Origin: Thalassotalea sp. HSM 43
GTDB lineage: Bacteria; Pseudomonadota; Gammaproteobacteria; Enterobacterales; Alteromonadaceae
DNA length: 64,000 nt
Direction of reading: 5' to 3'
NCBI RefSeq assembly: GCF_004752005.1
Contig: NZ_CP038493.1
Coordinates: 2,566,302-2,630,301, forward strand
Made by a program: the position numbers and the translations under genes
The notes under the pieces: generated by a model
The model's database searches: none
What the model was told of the DNA's origin: nothing
The model's input: the letters and a program-made list of their open reading frames with translations, nothing else
Shown: in pieces, positions 1-8,779 of the stretch
How the letters are laid out: each line of letters begins with the position of its first letter
How positions within the stretch are numbered: position 1 is the stretch's first letter

Positions 1-89
1 AGCAATACCGCGCAAAACGCATAAGATAGCCAGACATAAAAGCCATAGCCACCCATATTAAAAAATTCACTTATGCTGTCAAATGCCAT
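1..89 (-). CDS. ccmD: CcmD heme exporter subunit, 3' end cut by window edge
   Basis: CcmD is a very small single-helix membrane protein that helps release holo-CcmE from the CcmABC heme-handling complex. The visible product begins MAFDSISEFFNMGGYGFYVWLSY, matching the typical CcmD start (acidic N-terminus, then MGGYxFYVWxSY leading into the helix). The ATG lies 10 bp after the ccmC stop and is preceded by AGGAG. Only 29 codons are visible because the gene continues past position 1. ccmE would be expected next, outside the window. The family call rests on a short match plus its position behind ccmC, but the combination is distinctive. Confidence 0.88.
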   Translation of the reverse strand, partial: MAFDSISEFFNMGGYGFYVWLSYAFCAVL

Positions 90-99
90 GCTATTTCTC

Positions 100-840
100 C
101 TACTGAGCCTTCATCGCAAGTTCTTTAACCCAAGGGCGCATGGCATTTCGTTCGATAATTTGTGCTCTGAATCGAACGCAAAATAAACTGCCAACCAAAA
201 AGGCGAAGCCGAGAAAACATATCAAAAATGGTATCAGCATATCCGTTGACATCGATGGCTTCTCAAATTTTGAGATGGTTGCTCCTTGATGCAAGGTGTT
301 CCACCATTCAACCGAATAATGAATAATCGGCAAATTAATCACACCTACCAATGCCAATACGCTCGCCGCTTTACCTGCCAGCGCCTTATCATCAAAGGCA
401 TTGTGCAAGGCAATGACACCAAAATAGAGGAATAGTAAGATCAGCTCTGATGTTAATCGAGCATCCCATACCCACCATGTGCCCCACATTGGCTTGCCCC
501 AAGCGGCGCCTGTAAATAATGCTATGGCGGTAAATACCGCACCAATCGGTGCGAGTGCCGCAATAGATGCCTCAGCGAGTTTCAACTGCCAAACCAGACC
601 ACACAATGCGGCAATGGCCATACCTAAATAAATGCCCATAGATAACATGGCAGATGGTACATGCAGATAAAAGATGCGAACGCTTTCACCTTGTTGATAA
701 TCCGCCGGAGAAAATAGCAAGCCGAATGCCATGCCAACCGTCAATAAAATAATGGCGATAGCCGTCAACCAAGGTGTCAGCTTACCGCAAAAATGGTAGC
801 TGATTTCTGGATTAGCGTATGGGTGTAACCATTTCCACAT
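100..840 (-). CDS. ccmC: CcmC heme exporter / CcmE heme loading protein
   Basis: CcmC is the inner-membrane protein that presents heme to the chaperone CcmE in system I cytochrome c maturation. The 246-residue product has about six hydrophobic segments and the tryptophan-rich heme-binding motif at residues 119-132 (WGTWWVWDARLTSE). Two expected periplasmic heme-ligand histidines are present, H60 in YLHVPSA and one in the IIHYSVEWWNTLHQG stretch. Length is normal for the family. Its start is only 1 bp from the ccmB stop, and ccmD follows after 10 bp, so ccmABCD is clearly one operon. Confidence 0.97.
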   Translation of the reverse strand: MWKWLHPYANPEISYHFCGKLTPWLTAIAIILLTVGMAFGLLFSPADYQQGESVRIFYLHVPSAMLSMGIYLGMAIAALCGLVWQLKLAEASIAALAPIGAVFTAIALFTGAAWGKPMWGTWWVWDARLTSELILLFLYFGVIALHNAFDDKALAGKAASVLALVGVINLPIIHYSVEWWNTLHQGATISKFEKPSMSTDMLIPFLICFLGFAFLVGSLFCVRFRAQIIERNAMRPWVKELAMKAQ

Positions 841-841
841 A

Positions 842-1522
842 TTAGTTTGTACTCACTTTCAAAGCGGCGCTTACCGCAAAAGGTGCCAAAGTTAGAGAAC
901 CAAAAAACAACGCAGCAATCACTGCCAGTTGGCCATTATAGGGCAAATTCATACTGGCTGCATCAATGGCGTTAGTGGCGAATATAAGTACCGGTATATA
1001 TAAAGGCAATACCAGTAAACTCAACAACACACCGCCTTTTTTCAAGCCAACGGTTAATGCTACACCGATAGCCCCTAATAAACTTAATACGGGTGTGCCC
1101 ACCAAAAGGGTTAACATCAATGCGATAAAGCTTTGCTCATGCAAATTCAGCAATACGCCGAGTAATGGCGCGATGATAATCAACGGCAGCCCAGTGATCA
1201 ACCAGTGTGCGGTTATTTTCGCCAAAACTAAGATGAAATTCGGACACGGGCTCAATAGCATCTGTTCTAACGAACCGTCTTGGTGATCATTTTTAAATAA
1301 TCGTTCCAGTGACAATAAGGTGGCGAGCAGGGCGGCAACCCAAATAACCCCAGGTGCAATTTTCATTAAGGTATTGCTTGCCGGGCCAATGCCTAACGGA
1401 AATAAAGAACAAACAATAATAAAGAACAGCAACGGGTTGACGATGTCGTCGCGATGACGAAAGGCGATGGTTAAATCGCGTTTCAAAATCAGCATAAAGG
1501 CAGAGCTATAGGATAATGACAT
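842..1522 (-). CDS. ccmB: CcmB heme exporter membrane subunit
   Basis: CcmB is the permease-like partner of the ATPase CcmA; together with CcmC they form the complex that releases holo-CcmE. The product starts MSLSYSSAFMLILKRDLTIAFRHRDDIVNPLLFF, the usual cytoplasmic lead into the first helix, and has about six membrane segments. The reading frame stays open upstream to 1615, but that would overlap ccmA by about 90 bp. The ATG at 1522 has GGAG about 9 bases upstream and sits 2 bp after the ccmA stop, so I chose it. The resulting 226 residues match normal CcmB length. Confidence 0.96.
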   Translation of the reverse strand: MSLSYSSAFMLILKRDLTIAFRHRDDIVNPLLFFIIVCSLFPLGIGPASNTLMKIAPGVIWVAALLATLLSLERLFKNDHQDGSLEQMLLSPCPNFILVLAKITAHWLITGLPLIIIAPLLGVLLNLHEQSFIALMLTLLVGTPVLSLLGAIGVALTVGLKKGGVLLSLLVLPLYIPVLIFATNAIDAASMNLPYNGQLAVIAALFFGSLTLAPFAVSAALKVSTN

Positions 1523-1524
1523 GC

Positions 1525-2169
1525 TTATTCTCCATAATAGCTGTGCTCTAAGGTGATTTTTTGGTACTGCTCTGGCGGCAAACTTAGGTCTTGGTGAGTG
1601 GTTAAAATAACACAACCGCCTTTCGCGGCATGGGCTAATAACAACTGTTCCAGTTTTTTAACACCGTTTTTATCGATTGCCGTAAAAGGTTCATCTAAAA
1701 TCCAAATACGCGCATTACTTTGCCATAAACGAGCAAGGGCAATGCGACGATGTTGACCGGCACTTAAATGACCGGCCTTGGCATCTTCAAAGCCATACAA
1801 ATTGACTTGTTCAAGGGTTTGCTCAGCAAGTTCGGCATCGAGGCCGTGCAAGCTTAGATAAAAACGTAAATTTTCTTCACTGGTCATTTCACCTTTAACC
1901 CCAGGCAAATGACCTAAAAACAACAAGTCTTGATTGAACTCTTCATTAATGTGGTGGATATCCTCACCTGCGAAACGCACATGGCCGGCATAAGGCATTG
2001 ATAAACCAGAGAGAATTCGTAACAGGCTGGTTTTACCGGTGCCATTTGCGCCTTCAATCTGAATAATATCACCGGCATGCACGGAAAAGTTCAAATCTTC
2101 AAACAAGATTCGGTCTTCACGAATGCAGGTCAAATTGTCAGCTTGTAGCAAATATGGGGTATTGCTCAA
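1525..2169 (-). CDS. ccmA: CcmA heme exporter ATP-binding protein
   Basis: CcmA is the ABC ATPase of the CcmABCD complex. Walker A ([11 protein letters not shown]), the signature region [14 protein letters not shown] and Walker B (IWILDEP) are all present in order. The frame is open to an ATG at 2259, but the family domain begins at [13 protein letters not shown] and normal CcmA is about 205 residues. I therefore prefer the TTG at 2169, preceded by AGGTGG with short spacing, giving 214 residues. If the ATG at 2259 is used instead, the protein carries an unusual 30-residue basic extension. The function is certain; the start is not. Confidence 0.92.
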   Translation of the reverse strand: MSNTPYLLQADNLTCIREDRILFEDLNFSVHAGDIIQIEGANGTGKTSLLRILSGLSMPYAGHVRFAGEDIHHINEEFNQDLLFLGHLPGVKGEMTSEENLRFYLSLHGLDAELAEQTLEQVNLYGFEDAKAGHLSAGQHRRIALARLWQSNARIWILDEPFTAIDKNGVKKLEQLLLAHAAKGGCVILTTHQDLSLPPEQYQKITLEHSYYGE

Positions 2170-2539
2170 GGGCCACCTGTTGTTCAATAAGTTGTTTATT
2201 TTAGTGCCAATTCTACTTCTTTGTGCGTCGCAAAAGAAGACTTTAATAAAAATATTCACTAAAGTTGTTGGCAGAGTTTGTTGCTCAGTTTATTACGAGG
2301 CTGAAGCAATACAATTAATCTATATCAAATAGGCTTTGTTTGTTGTTATCTAGTATATGTGCAACCAGATTTCTTATACGTTATGCTGATTTAAATGGCT
2401 TTTTGATGCACTTTGTTAAACATTTTTGCTGCTATTTACGTTTTAATATTGATCGGTGTTGGTATAATGGTTCGATTTTATCCATTTTACTGTGTACCCA
2501 ATAAGATAGAGTTTGCTTAATGCAATTCTGGAGAAGTGA
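2170..2539. promoter_or_regulatory. Divergent ccmA/ccmF control region
   Basis: This AT-rich region separates the minus-strand ccmABCD operon from the plus-strand ccmFGHI operon and holds no convincing gene of its own. The only structured signal I see is the FNR-type site at 2315-2328, listed separately. The ccmF start at 2540 has its ribosome site CTGGAG just upstream. Confidence 0.6.
2315..2328. promoter_or_regulatory. Candidate FNR-type site between the two ccm operons
   Basis: TTAATCTATATCAA matches the FNR/ANR consensus TTGAT-N4-ATCAA with one mismatch. If its centre is placed at -41.5 (class II), the predicted -10 towards ccmF falls exactly on TAGTAT (2351-2356), 4 of 6 matches to TATAAT. 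Towards ccmA it falls on TAAACT (complement of 2287-2292), also 4 of 6. That makes oxygen control of both operons plausible. The inference rests on one site and weak -10 matches. Confidence 0.5.
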
Positions 2540-4537
2540 ATGATTCCTGAACTTGGCCTGCTGTCGCTTATCATAGCTATGGCGTTTGCTGTGTGTTTGT
2601 CTATAGTCCCTTTGGTGGGCGTGTATGGTCAAAACCAGCGACTTATTAATTATGCCAAACCACTAACAAGCGCAATGTTTTTATTTACGACAATAAGTAT
2701 TCTGTTGCTCGGCTATTGCTTTGTCGTTGATGATTTTTCAGTAAAGTACGTCGCGGGGCATTCGAACTCGCAGCTTCCTTATTATTTTAAAATTAGTGCC
2801 GTATGGGGCGGTCATGAAGGCTCCTTATTACTGTGGGTGTTTTCACTGACGGCATGGACCATGGCGGTCGCCAAGTTCTCTAAACATGTCGATCAAGCAT
2901 TTGTATCCCGTGTTCTTGCGATTATGGGCATGGTTGCGGTTGGCTTTATGGCCTTCACCATCTTCACCTCTAATCCATTTGAACGCTTATTGCCTAACAT
3001 GCCGATGGAAGGGCGAGACCTAAATCCATTGTTGCAAGATGTTGGCTTAATCATCCACCCGCCTATGTTGTACATGGGCTATGTTGGTTTTTCCGTTGCC
3101 TTTGCCTTCGCTATAGCCGCGTTGATGTGTGGCAAAATGGATGCGGCTTGGGCACGTTGGTCACGACCTTGGACATTAGCCGCATGGATGTTTTTAACCA
3201 TAGGTATCGCCTTGGGCAGTTGGTGGGCGTATTACGAACTTGGCTGGGGTGGCTGGTGGTTCTGGGATCCGGTTGAGAATGCCTCTTTTATGCCGTGGTT
3301 AGTGGGAACCGCGTTAATACACTCATTAGCGGTGACCGAAAAACGTGGCGCATTTCGAAATTGGACCGTGTTATTGGCTATCTTTACGTTTAGCTTAAGT
3401 TTGCTGGGAACCTTCCTCGTACGTTCCGGCGTACTGACATCGGTGCATTCGTTCGCGGCTGACCCAACGCGAGGTAGCTTTATATTAGTGTTGCTCGCGA
3501 TTGCCGTCGGTTGTTCGTTATTACTGTACGCAATTCGTGGTACCAATGTTGGCAGTTTCTCGCGCTTTGAATTGGTCTCTCGTGAGACGGCGATTCTAAT
3601 TTGTAATGTCTTTTTAGTGGCTGCTGCGGTAACCGTGTTACTCGGTACCCTGTATCCATTGATTATTGATGCGCTGGGCATGGGCAAAATATCCGTTGGA
3701 CCGCCGTATTTTAACGCGGTGTTCGTACCGATAATGTCAACGATGTTTATCTTTATGGGCATTGGGCCTCTGATTCGCTGGAAGAAAGCGAAAAAAGGTG
3801 AGCTTAGTCGTCAACTTAAGTGGATATCTATCTTTGCGGTATTATTTGGTTTGGCATTCCCTATGTTATATGGCGGTCAATTTATTAGCTCCGTTGCCTT
3901 TGGTATTACCTTAGCGACATGGGTCATGCTGGTCGCTGCGAAAGATTTAAAGAATCAAATTCACATTGGCAAAGGTCAATGGCAGTTCAAGCGCCTTAGC
4001 TTGTCACACTTGGGCATGGCGGTTGCGCATATTGGTATTGGCGTTACCATCGTCGGTGTGACCATGGTGTCAACCTATGAACAGGAAAGTAATATCAAGA
4101 TGTCGCCAGGTACCCGTGTTGAGGTGTCCGGTTACGAGGTAGAGTTCAATGGTGTTAAAGCCGTTGAAGGGCCAAACTATTCAGCAGAGCAAGGTCAAAT
4201 CGCGCTGTATGATGACGGTGAGATGATCGATTTGTTGCAACCAGAACGTCGCACATATCGCGTGCAAACCATGGGCATGACCGAAGCGGCCATTAATCCT
4301 GGACTGTTTCGTGATGTTTATGTCGCATTAGGCGATCCACTCGGTGGTGGCGCCTGGGCCGTGCGTGTGCATTACAAACCGTTTGTACGTTGGATATGGC
4401 TAGGTGCAATCTTTATGGGAATGGGCGGTATCTTTGCCATGCTGGATAAACGTTATCGTCGCCGTAAGACGAAACGCAGCGAGCAAAAAGTTGTCGACAA
4501 CGGTGTTGTCAGTACCGAAGCTGAGGTTGGAGCTTAG
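2540..4537 (+). CDS. ccmF: CcmF heme lyase subunit
   Basis: CcmF is the large inner-membrane core of the system I heme lyase (CcmFGHI), which joins heme to the CxxCH cysteines of apocytochrome c in the periplasm. The 665-residue product has many membrane helices and the conserved tryptophan-rich motif GWGGWWFWDPVEN at residues 235-247. Likely heme-ligand histidines include H173 (IIHPPMLYMGY) and H261. Length is normal. ccmG starts 3 bp after its stop. The ATG is preceded by GGAG. It probably serves the diheme cytochrome at 15.7 kb among others. Confidence 0.98.
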   Translation: MIPELGLLSLIIAMAFAVCLSIVPLVGVYGQNQRLINYAKPLTSAMFLFTTISILLLGYCFVVDDFSVKYVAGHSNSQLPYYFKISAVWGGHEGSLLLWVFSLTAWTMAVAKFSKHVDQAFVSRVLAIMGMVAVGFMAFTIFTSNPFERLLPNMPMEGRDLNPLLQDVGLIIHPPMLYMGYVGFSVAFAFAIAALMCGKMDAAWARWSRPWTLAAWMFLTIGIALGSWWAYYELGWGGWWFWDPVENASFMPWLVGTALIHSLAVTEKRGAFRNWTVLLAIFTFSLSLLGTFLVRSGVLTSVHSFAADPTRGSFILVLLAIAVGCSLLLYAIRGTNVGSFSRFELVSRETAILICNVFLVAAAVTVLLGTLYPLIIDALGMGKISVGPPYFNAVFVPIMSTMFIFMGIGPLIRWKKAKKGELSRQLKWISIFAVLFGLAFPMLYGGQFISSVAFGITLATWVMLVAAKDLKNQIHIGKGQWQFKRLSLSHLGMAVAHIGIGVTIVGVTMVSTYEQESNIKMSPGTRVEVSGYEVEFNGVKAVEGPNYSAEQGQIALYDDGEMIDLLQPERRTYRVQTMGMTEAAINPGLFRDVYVALGDPLGGGAWAVRVHYKPFVRWIWLGAIFMGMGGIFAMLDKRYRRRKTKRSEQKVVDNGVVSTEAEVGA

Positions 4538-4540
4538 TTA

Positions 4541-5086
4541 ATGAAAGTTGTTATTCGCCTGATCCCTTTAGTGTTGTTTTTACTGTTGGGTCTTTTGTTA
4601 TTCCGTGGTTTGAGTTTAAACCCACAGGATATGCCGTCGGCTTTGGTGGGCAAATCGTTTCCACAGTTTCAGCTCACTAAATTAAAAGATGCTGGACAAA
4701 CCATGACCTCGGAAAACTTTAATCCGGGCATTAAAATTGTCAACGTCTGGGCCACTTGGTGCCCGTCATGTAAAATTGAGCACCCGTTCTTAGTTAAGTT
4801 ATCTAAGGATCCTCGCTTTAGCGTGTATGGCATCAATTACAAAGACGAGCGCGGTGCTGCCGTAGAATGGTTGCAGTATTACAAAGACCCTTATCAATTT
4901 TCAGTCTACGATGTTGATGGCAAGCTTGGCCTCGATTTAGGCGTCTATGGCGCACCGGAAACCTTTGTGGTTGATCACAATAATATTATCCGTAAGCGTT
5001 TTGCTGGTGTACTGGAAAAAAACGTATGGCAACGAGAGTTTCTGCCGTTAATAAATCAAATTGAAATGGAAATGGGCGGTAGTTAA
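4541..5086 (+). CDS. ccmG: CcmG/DsbE periplasmic thioredoxin-like reductant
   Basis: CcmG is a membrane-anchored thioredoxin-fold protein that reduces apocytochrome c cysteines before heme attachment. It has an N-terminal signal anchor (about residues 5-23) and the redox motif WATWCPSCKIEHPF with C74 and C77. The GVYGAPETFVVD stretch contains the cis-proline region typical of DsbE/CcmG. The 181-residue length is normal. It lies between ccmF and ccmH with gaps of 3 bp on both sides, in one operon. Confidence 0.97.
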   Translation: MKVVIRLIPLVLFLLLGLLLFRGLSLNPQDMPSALVGKSFPQFQLTKLKDAGQTMTSENFNPGIKIVNVWATWCPSCKIEHPFLVKLSKDPRFSVYGINYKDERGAAVEWLQYYKDPYQFSVYDVDGKLGLDLGVYGAPETFVVDHNNIIRKRFAGVLEKNVWQREFLPLINQIEMEMGGS

Positions 5087-5089
5087 GCA

Positions 5090-5569
5090 ATGAACCGATT
5101 ATCTATGGCAAAGTCACAATGGATGGCAATACTGACCTTGATATTTGCCGCGATGGCGGCGATGTCAATACAGGCTAGTCCAATCGATACCTATGAGTTT
5201 CCTGACGAGGTGATGAAAAAGCGCTTTGCGGAATTGAACTATGAGCTGCGCTGCCCTAAGTGTCAAAATCAAAATCTAGCGGATTCAAATTCACCAATAG
5301 CGGCAGACTTACGTAAAGAAGTCTACACCATGTTACTTGATGGTCGCTCAGATAGTGAGATCATGAACTTTATGGTTGAGCGTTATGGTGAGTATGTATT
5401 GTATCGCCCAAAAGTGAATGAGCTGACCTACGCTCTTTGGTTTGGTCCGGCGGCGTTTGTATTAATAGGTCTGATCGTGGTGATTTCGCTGTTGCGTAAA
5501 AAGCAACGCCAACCGAAAGCATTGTCTGCAGAACAACAAAAACAACTTGAAGATATTCTCAAGGACTAA
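5090..5569 (+). CDS. ccmH: CcmH cytochrome c maturation protein
   Basis: CcmH is a periplasm-facing thiol protein that works with CcmG and CcmF in presenting reduced apocytochrome. It has a signal sequence (residues 1-29), the family motif LRCPKCQNQN with C55 and C58, and one transmembrane helix near residues 113-135 followed by a basic tail. At 159 residues it is the short CcmH form that lacks the TPR part, which is supplied here by the separate ccmI gene. Confidence 0.97.
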   Translation: MNRLSMAKSQWMAILTLIFAAMAAMSIQASPIDTYEFPDEVMKKRFAELNYELRCPKCQNQNLADSNSPIAADLRKEVYTMLLDGRSDSEIMNFMVERYGEYVLYRPKVNELTYALWFGPAAFVLIGLIVVISLLRKKQRQPKALSAEQQKQLEDILKD

Positions 5570-5578
5570 AGGCCCAAT

Positions 5579-6871
5579 ATGACAACTTTTTATATTTTTG
5601 CTGTATTGCTACTGTTGTTGGCAATTTTGTTTATTTGGCGCCATTTTTTCCAACGCCGTTTATACCAAGCTGACCAATCAAATATGCGCGGTCAAACCAA
5701 TAAAGATTTGTATTACGAGCACCTAGCGGAACTTGAAAAAGATCTGCAAGAAGGCGGCATTGATCAAGAAAACTTCGAATTTTTGAAACAAGAGCTAGAT
5801 CGATCATTAGTGCTGGATATGAATGCCAGTGATAAAGAAGCGGAAGCCAAAGATAAGAAAACATCCTTTGTTTGGCCGGCGATTATGACCGTGTTTGTTG
5901 TTGCATATAGTGTTGTTATGTATGTGCAATACGGCGCCCACGAACAAGTCGAATTGGCACAATCTATGCCAACTGATCATCCTCAGGGTGAGCAGTCGCA
6001 AGCTCAGATGATCATAGCTCAATTGCAAACCTTGCATAAAGAAGTGCAAGATAATCCGGATAATTCCAATGCGTGGTTTCAGTTAGGGCAAATCCTAACC
6101 AATGTTGGTGAGTTTGATAGCGCCTTTGTTGCCTTTGGTAAGGTCAATGAGATAGAAGGTGAACAAGCCGATATTTTGGCCTTGCAAGCGCAATCGATAT
6201 ATTACAAAAACAACCGTCAACGTAATGAGCAAGTCGATAACTTATTGGCTAAGGCACTGACCTTAGATCCAAATGATGCGACCACATTAATGTTGATAGG
6301 TATGGATCATTTCCTTAATAACCGTTTCACTCAGGCCTCGCAAAGTTGGCAGCAGATTCTTGACAGTGGCAATGCGGGTAGCAATGCACCTGCACTTATG
6401 GAAGCCATAAAAGAAGCGAATATGCGTGCGGAAGGTGCACCGGTTACCGGCATGGCAGAAGAAAGCGCGACGATGAACTCTGAGAACACTGAGCGCTCAG
6501 CGAACACAGGTGCTGATGTGGCAGCAATTGCCTTATCAGTCTCTATGTCAGATGAGATCATGTCACTGATGGCTGACCAAGCCGATAAAACCGTGTTTAT
6601 TTATGCGGTCGCCAGTAATGGTCCAAGAATGCCATTAGCTGCTGTTAAAGTACGTGCCAGCGATTTACCGTATGCGGTTACCTTGGATGACTCGATGTCT
6701 ATGAATGGCCAAATGACTTTGTCTATGGTCGAGCAAGTTGACGTTTTTGCCGTGATTTCACAATCAGGAACACCTGGCATTAAAGCGGGCGATTATAAAG
6801 GCGAAGCCAAACAAATTAATGTTAAAGGTGCAGAGCCATTAAACTTAATCATTGATAGTGTCGTTAAATAA
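5579..6871 (+). CDS. ccmI: CcmI apocytochrome chaperone with TPR repeats
   Basis: CcmI binds the C-terminal helix of apocytochromes and delivers them to the heme lyase. The 430-residue product has a first transmembrane helix (residues 2-20), a cytoplasmic leucine-zipper-like stretch (YEHLAELEKDLQEG), a second helix near residues 96-115, then periplasmic TPR repeats (for example NAWFQLGQILTNVGEFDSAF and TLMLIGMDHFLNNRFTQASQ). The C-terminal part resembles the extra domain of long CcmI proteins. It follows ccmH by 9 bp and closes the operon. Confidence 0.95.
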   Translation: MTTFYIFAVLLLLLAILFIWRHFFQRRLYQADQSNMRGQTNKDLYYEHLAELEKDLQEGGIDQENFEFLKQELDRSLVLDMNASDKEAEAKDKKTSFVWPAIMTVFVVAYSVVMYVQYGAHEQVELAQSMPTDHPQGEQSQAQMIIAQLQTLHKEVQDNPDNSNAWFQLGQILTNVGEFDSAFVAFGKVNEIEGEQADILALQAQSIYYKNNRQRNEQVDNLLAKALTLDPNDATTLMLIGMDHFLNNRFTQASQSWQQILDSGNAGSNAPALMEAIKEANMRAEGAPVTGMAEESATMNSENTERSANTGADVAAIALSVSMSDEIMSLMADQADKTVFIYAVASNGPRMPLAAVKVRASDLPYAVTLDDSMSMNGQMTLSMVEQVDVFAVISQSGTPGIKAGDYKGEAKQINVKGAEPLNLIIDSVVK

Positions 6872-6905
6872 CAACAATAAACACTATTAAATAGGGAAGA
6901 AAACC

Positions 6906-7502
6906 ATGAAATACCCAATGATTACCAAAACCGCAACCGTGTTGAGCTTAGCGTTTGCGTCACTAACAAGCCAAGCTGCTGATACAGACAGCAATGTTGA
7001 GGCAGTAAACAAAGCCACTTGCCCAGCGTTTCTTGATCACAATATCACTCGTTTGAATTCAAGTAAGCAAACCGCTATTTGCGAACAATACGCAGGTAAG
7101 ACGTTTTTAATCGTCAATACCGCCAGTAATTGTGGTTTCACACCGCAATTTGAAGGCCTTGAAGCGCTGTATCAAAAGTACAAAGACAGAGGTCTCGTTA
7201 TTCTTGGCTTCCCTTCGGATGATTTTTTCCAAGAAGAAGATGATGAAAAGGATACCGCTAAAGTCTGTTTCGTAAACTACGGCGTCACGTTCCCAATGTT
7301 TACCACGGTCGAAGTGCGCGGTGATGGTGCTCATCCAATTTTCGCTCACTTAGGGGAAAAAACCGCATCGCCTTATTGGAATTTTTATAAATATTTGGTC
7401 AGTGCCAACGGCAAAACCATTGAACGATTTAATTCTAAGACAAACCCGGATTCAAAAGAGTTAATTCAGGCGATAGAAAAACAACTTGGTAGCAGTATTT
7501 AA
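6906..7502 (+). CDS. Exported glutathione peroxidase-like protein, variant active site
   Basis: This is a thiol peroxidase of the glutathione peroxidase superfamily with an N-terminal signal peptide (about residues 1-24), so it is probably periplasmic. The peroxidatic cysteine is C76 in VNTASNCGFTPQ, and the WNF motif (PYWNFYKYLV) is kept. The usual FPCNQFGxQEPG segment, which supplies the tetrad glutamine, reads GFPSDDFFQEEDD here, so that glutamine is not obvious. A further cysteine follows in TAKVCFVNYGVTFPMF. It starts 34 bp after ccmI and 11 bp before hemH, so it may be cotranscribed with heme-related genes. Its reductant is unknown. Confidence 0.88.
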   Translation: MKYPMITKTATVLSLAFASLTSQAADTDSNVEAVNKATCPAFLDHNITRLNSSKQTAICEQYAGKTFLIVNTASNCGFTPQFEGLEALYQKYKDRGLVILGFPSDDFFQEEDDEKDTAKVCFVNYGVTFPMFTTVEVRGDGAHPIFAHLGEKTASPYWNFYKYLVSANGKTIERFNSKTNPDSKELIQAIEKQLGSSI

Positions 7503-7513
7503 GAGTCGACAGA

Positions 7514-8557
7514 ATGTCACGATATAAAGCCAATAATAAACAGCTTCATGATGCCGACATCAGCCAAGGGCCTGCCAACACAGGCAAAGCCAAGGTAGGT
7601 GTGTTATTAACTAATTTAGGCACGCCACAAGCGCCTACAAGCGACGCATTGCGTGTTTACCTGCGTCAATTTTTAAGTGACCCGCGTGTTGTTGAAATCC
7701 CTCGTTTGGTGTGGATGATAATCCTCCATGGCATTATCTTGCGCATTCGACCTGCAAAGTCTGCGAAGCTGTATCAGAGCATATGGACCGAGCAAGGTTC
7801 GCCTTTAATGGTGATTTCTGAACAACAAAAAGACAAAGTGGCTGAGGTGTTGGCAGCACAATACGGTGATTATGTTGCGGTAGATTTGGCCATGCGTTAT
7901 GGCCAACCATCTATCGATAAGGCGTTACAAAACTTTCAACGCCAAGGCATTAATAAAATTATTGTTATGCCGCTTTACCCGCAATATGCTGGACCTACCA
8001 CCGGCTCGGTGTTTGATGCGGTGGTCGATGAGGTCAAATCTTGGCGCTGGATTCCTAGCTTGCATTTTATTGGCAGTTACCACGACAACCCAGGGTATAT
8101 CGATGCTTTGGCAGCGTCTATAAATGAGCATATAGAGCAACATGGCAAGCCACAAAAGCTATTGTTGTCATATCATGGTATGCCAAAATTGTTCCATAGC
8201 AATGGTGATCCATATTATTGTTTTTGTCATAAGACGACGCGTTTACTGGCACAAAAACTCGGCTTTAGTGACGATGATTTTGTTATGACGTTTCAGTCTC
8301 GTTTTGGTAAAGCAGAGTGGTTAAAGCCATATACTGATGACACCATTGAGGAATTAGCCCAAGCAGGGGTAAAACACATTGCCTTGATTAGCCCGGCATT
8401 TAGCGCCGATTGCCTAGAGACTCTTGAAGAATTGGATGTTGAAAGTCGTAAGGTATTTAGCGATGCCGGCGGCGAAACCTTCCATTACATCAAAGCGTTA
8501 AATGATCGCGATGATCATATCGATACCATAATTAATCTTATTAAACCGCATATTTAA
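7514..8557 (+). CDS. hemH: Ferrochelatase
   Basis: Ferrochelatase inserts Fe(II) into protoporphyrin IX, the last step of heme synthesis. The 347-residue protein shows the family start VGVLLTNLGTPQAP, the active-site motif SYHGMP with H221, and the acidic segment DCLETLEE near residue 302 that contains the conserved glutamate. Length is normal with a short extra N-terminus of about 25 residues. It lies 11 bp after the peroxidase and downstream of ccm, so heme supply and cytochrome c assembly are clustered. Confidence 0.96.
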   Translation: MSRYKANNKQLHDADISQGPANTGKAKVGVLLTNLGTPQAPTSDALRVYLRQFLSDPRVVEIPRLVWMIILHGIILRIRPAKSAKLYQSIWTEQGSPLMVISEQQKDKVAEVLAAQYGDYVAVDLAMRYGQPSIDKALQNFQRQGINKIIVMPLYPQYAGPTTGSVFDAVVDEVKSWRWIPSLHFIGSYHDNPGYIDALAASINEHIEQHGKPQKLLLSYHGMPKLFHSNGDPYYCFCHKTTRLLAQKLGFSDDDFVMTFQSRFGKAEWLKPYTDDTIEELAQAGVKHIALISPAFSADCLETLEELDVESRKVFSDAGGETFHYIKALNDRDDHIDTIINLIKPHI

Positions 8558-8563
8558 CTCTAC

Positions 8564-8589
8564 GCCCCGAATTAAGCGATAGTCGGGGC
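8564..8589 (+). terminator. Weak hairpin after hemH
   Basis: GCCCCGA (8564-8570) pairs with TCGGGGC (8583-8589) across a 12-base loop, 6 bp after the hemH stop. There is no T run, so termination here would be weak or need Rho. Confidence 0.4.
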
Positions 8590-8779
8590 ATCCAACCTTG
8601 CTGACGACAGCGAATTAGTTTTCAGTAAATTGCCGTTTACATTGACAAAAACGTCAAAAATCATTAACATCCCGCGCTTGTTTTCTGCGCGTTAATCCAT
8701 CAATTATTGGCTTAACAACTATAGTTATTAGCTAAGTGCTTGACTGCGCTCAGCTCTTCTTCTCTTTTGTGAGTAAATC

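Noticed and set aside
1523-1615. Longer CcmB start overlapping ccmA
   Set aside because: It would overlap ccmA by about 90 bp and add a non-homologous N-terminus; the ATG at 1522 has a good ribosome site.
3232-3762. 176-codon antisense frame inside ccmF
   Set aside because: It is a shadow of the ccmF frame; the sense protein has full conserved motifs.
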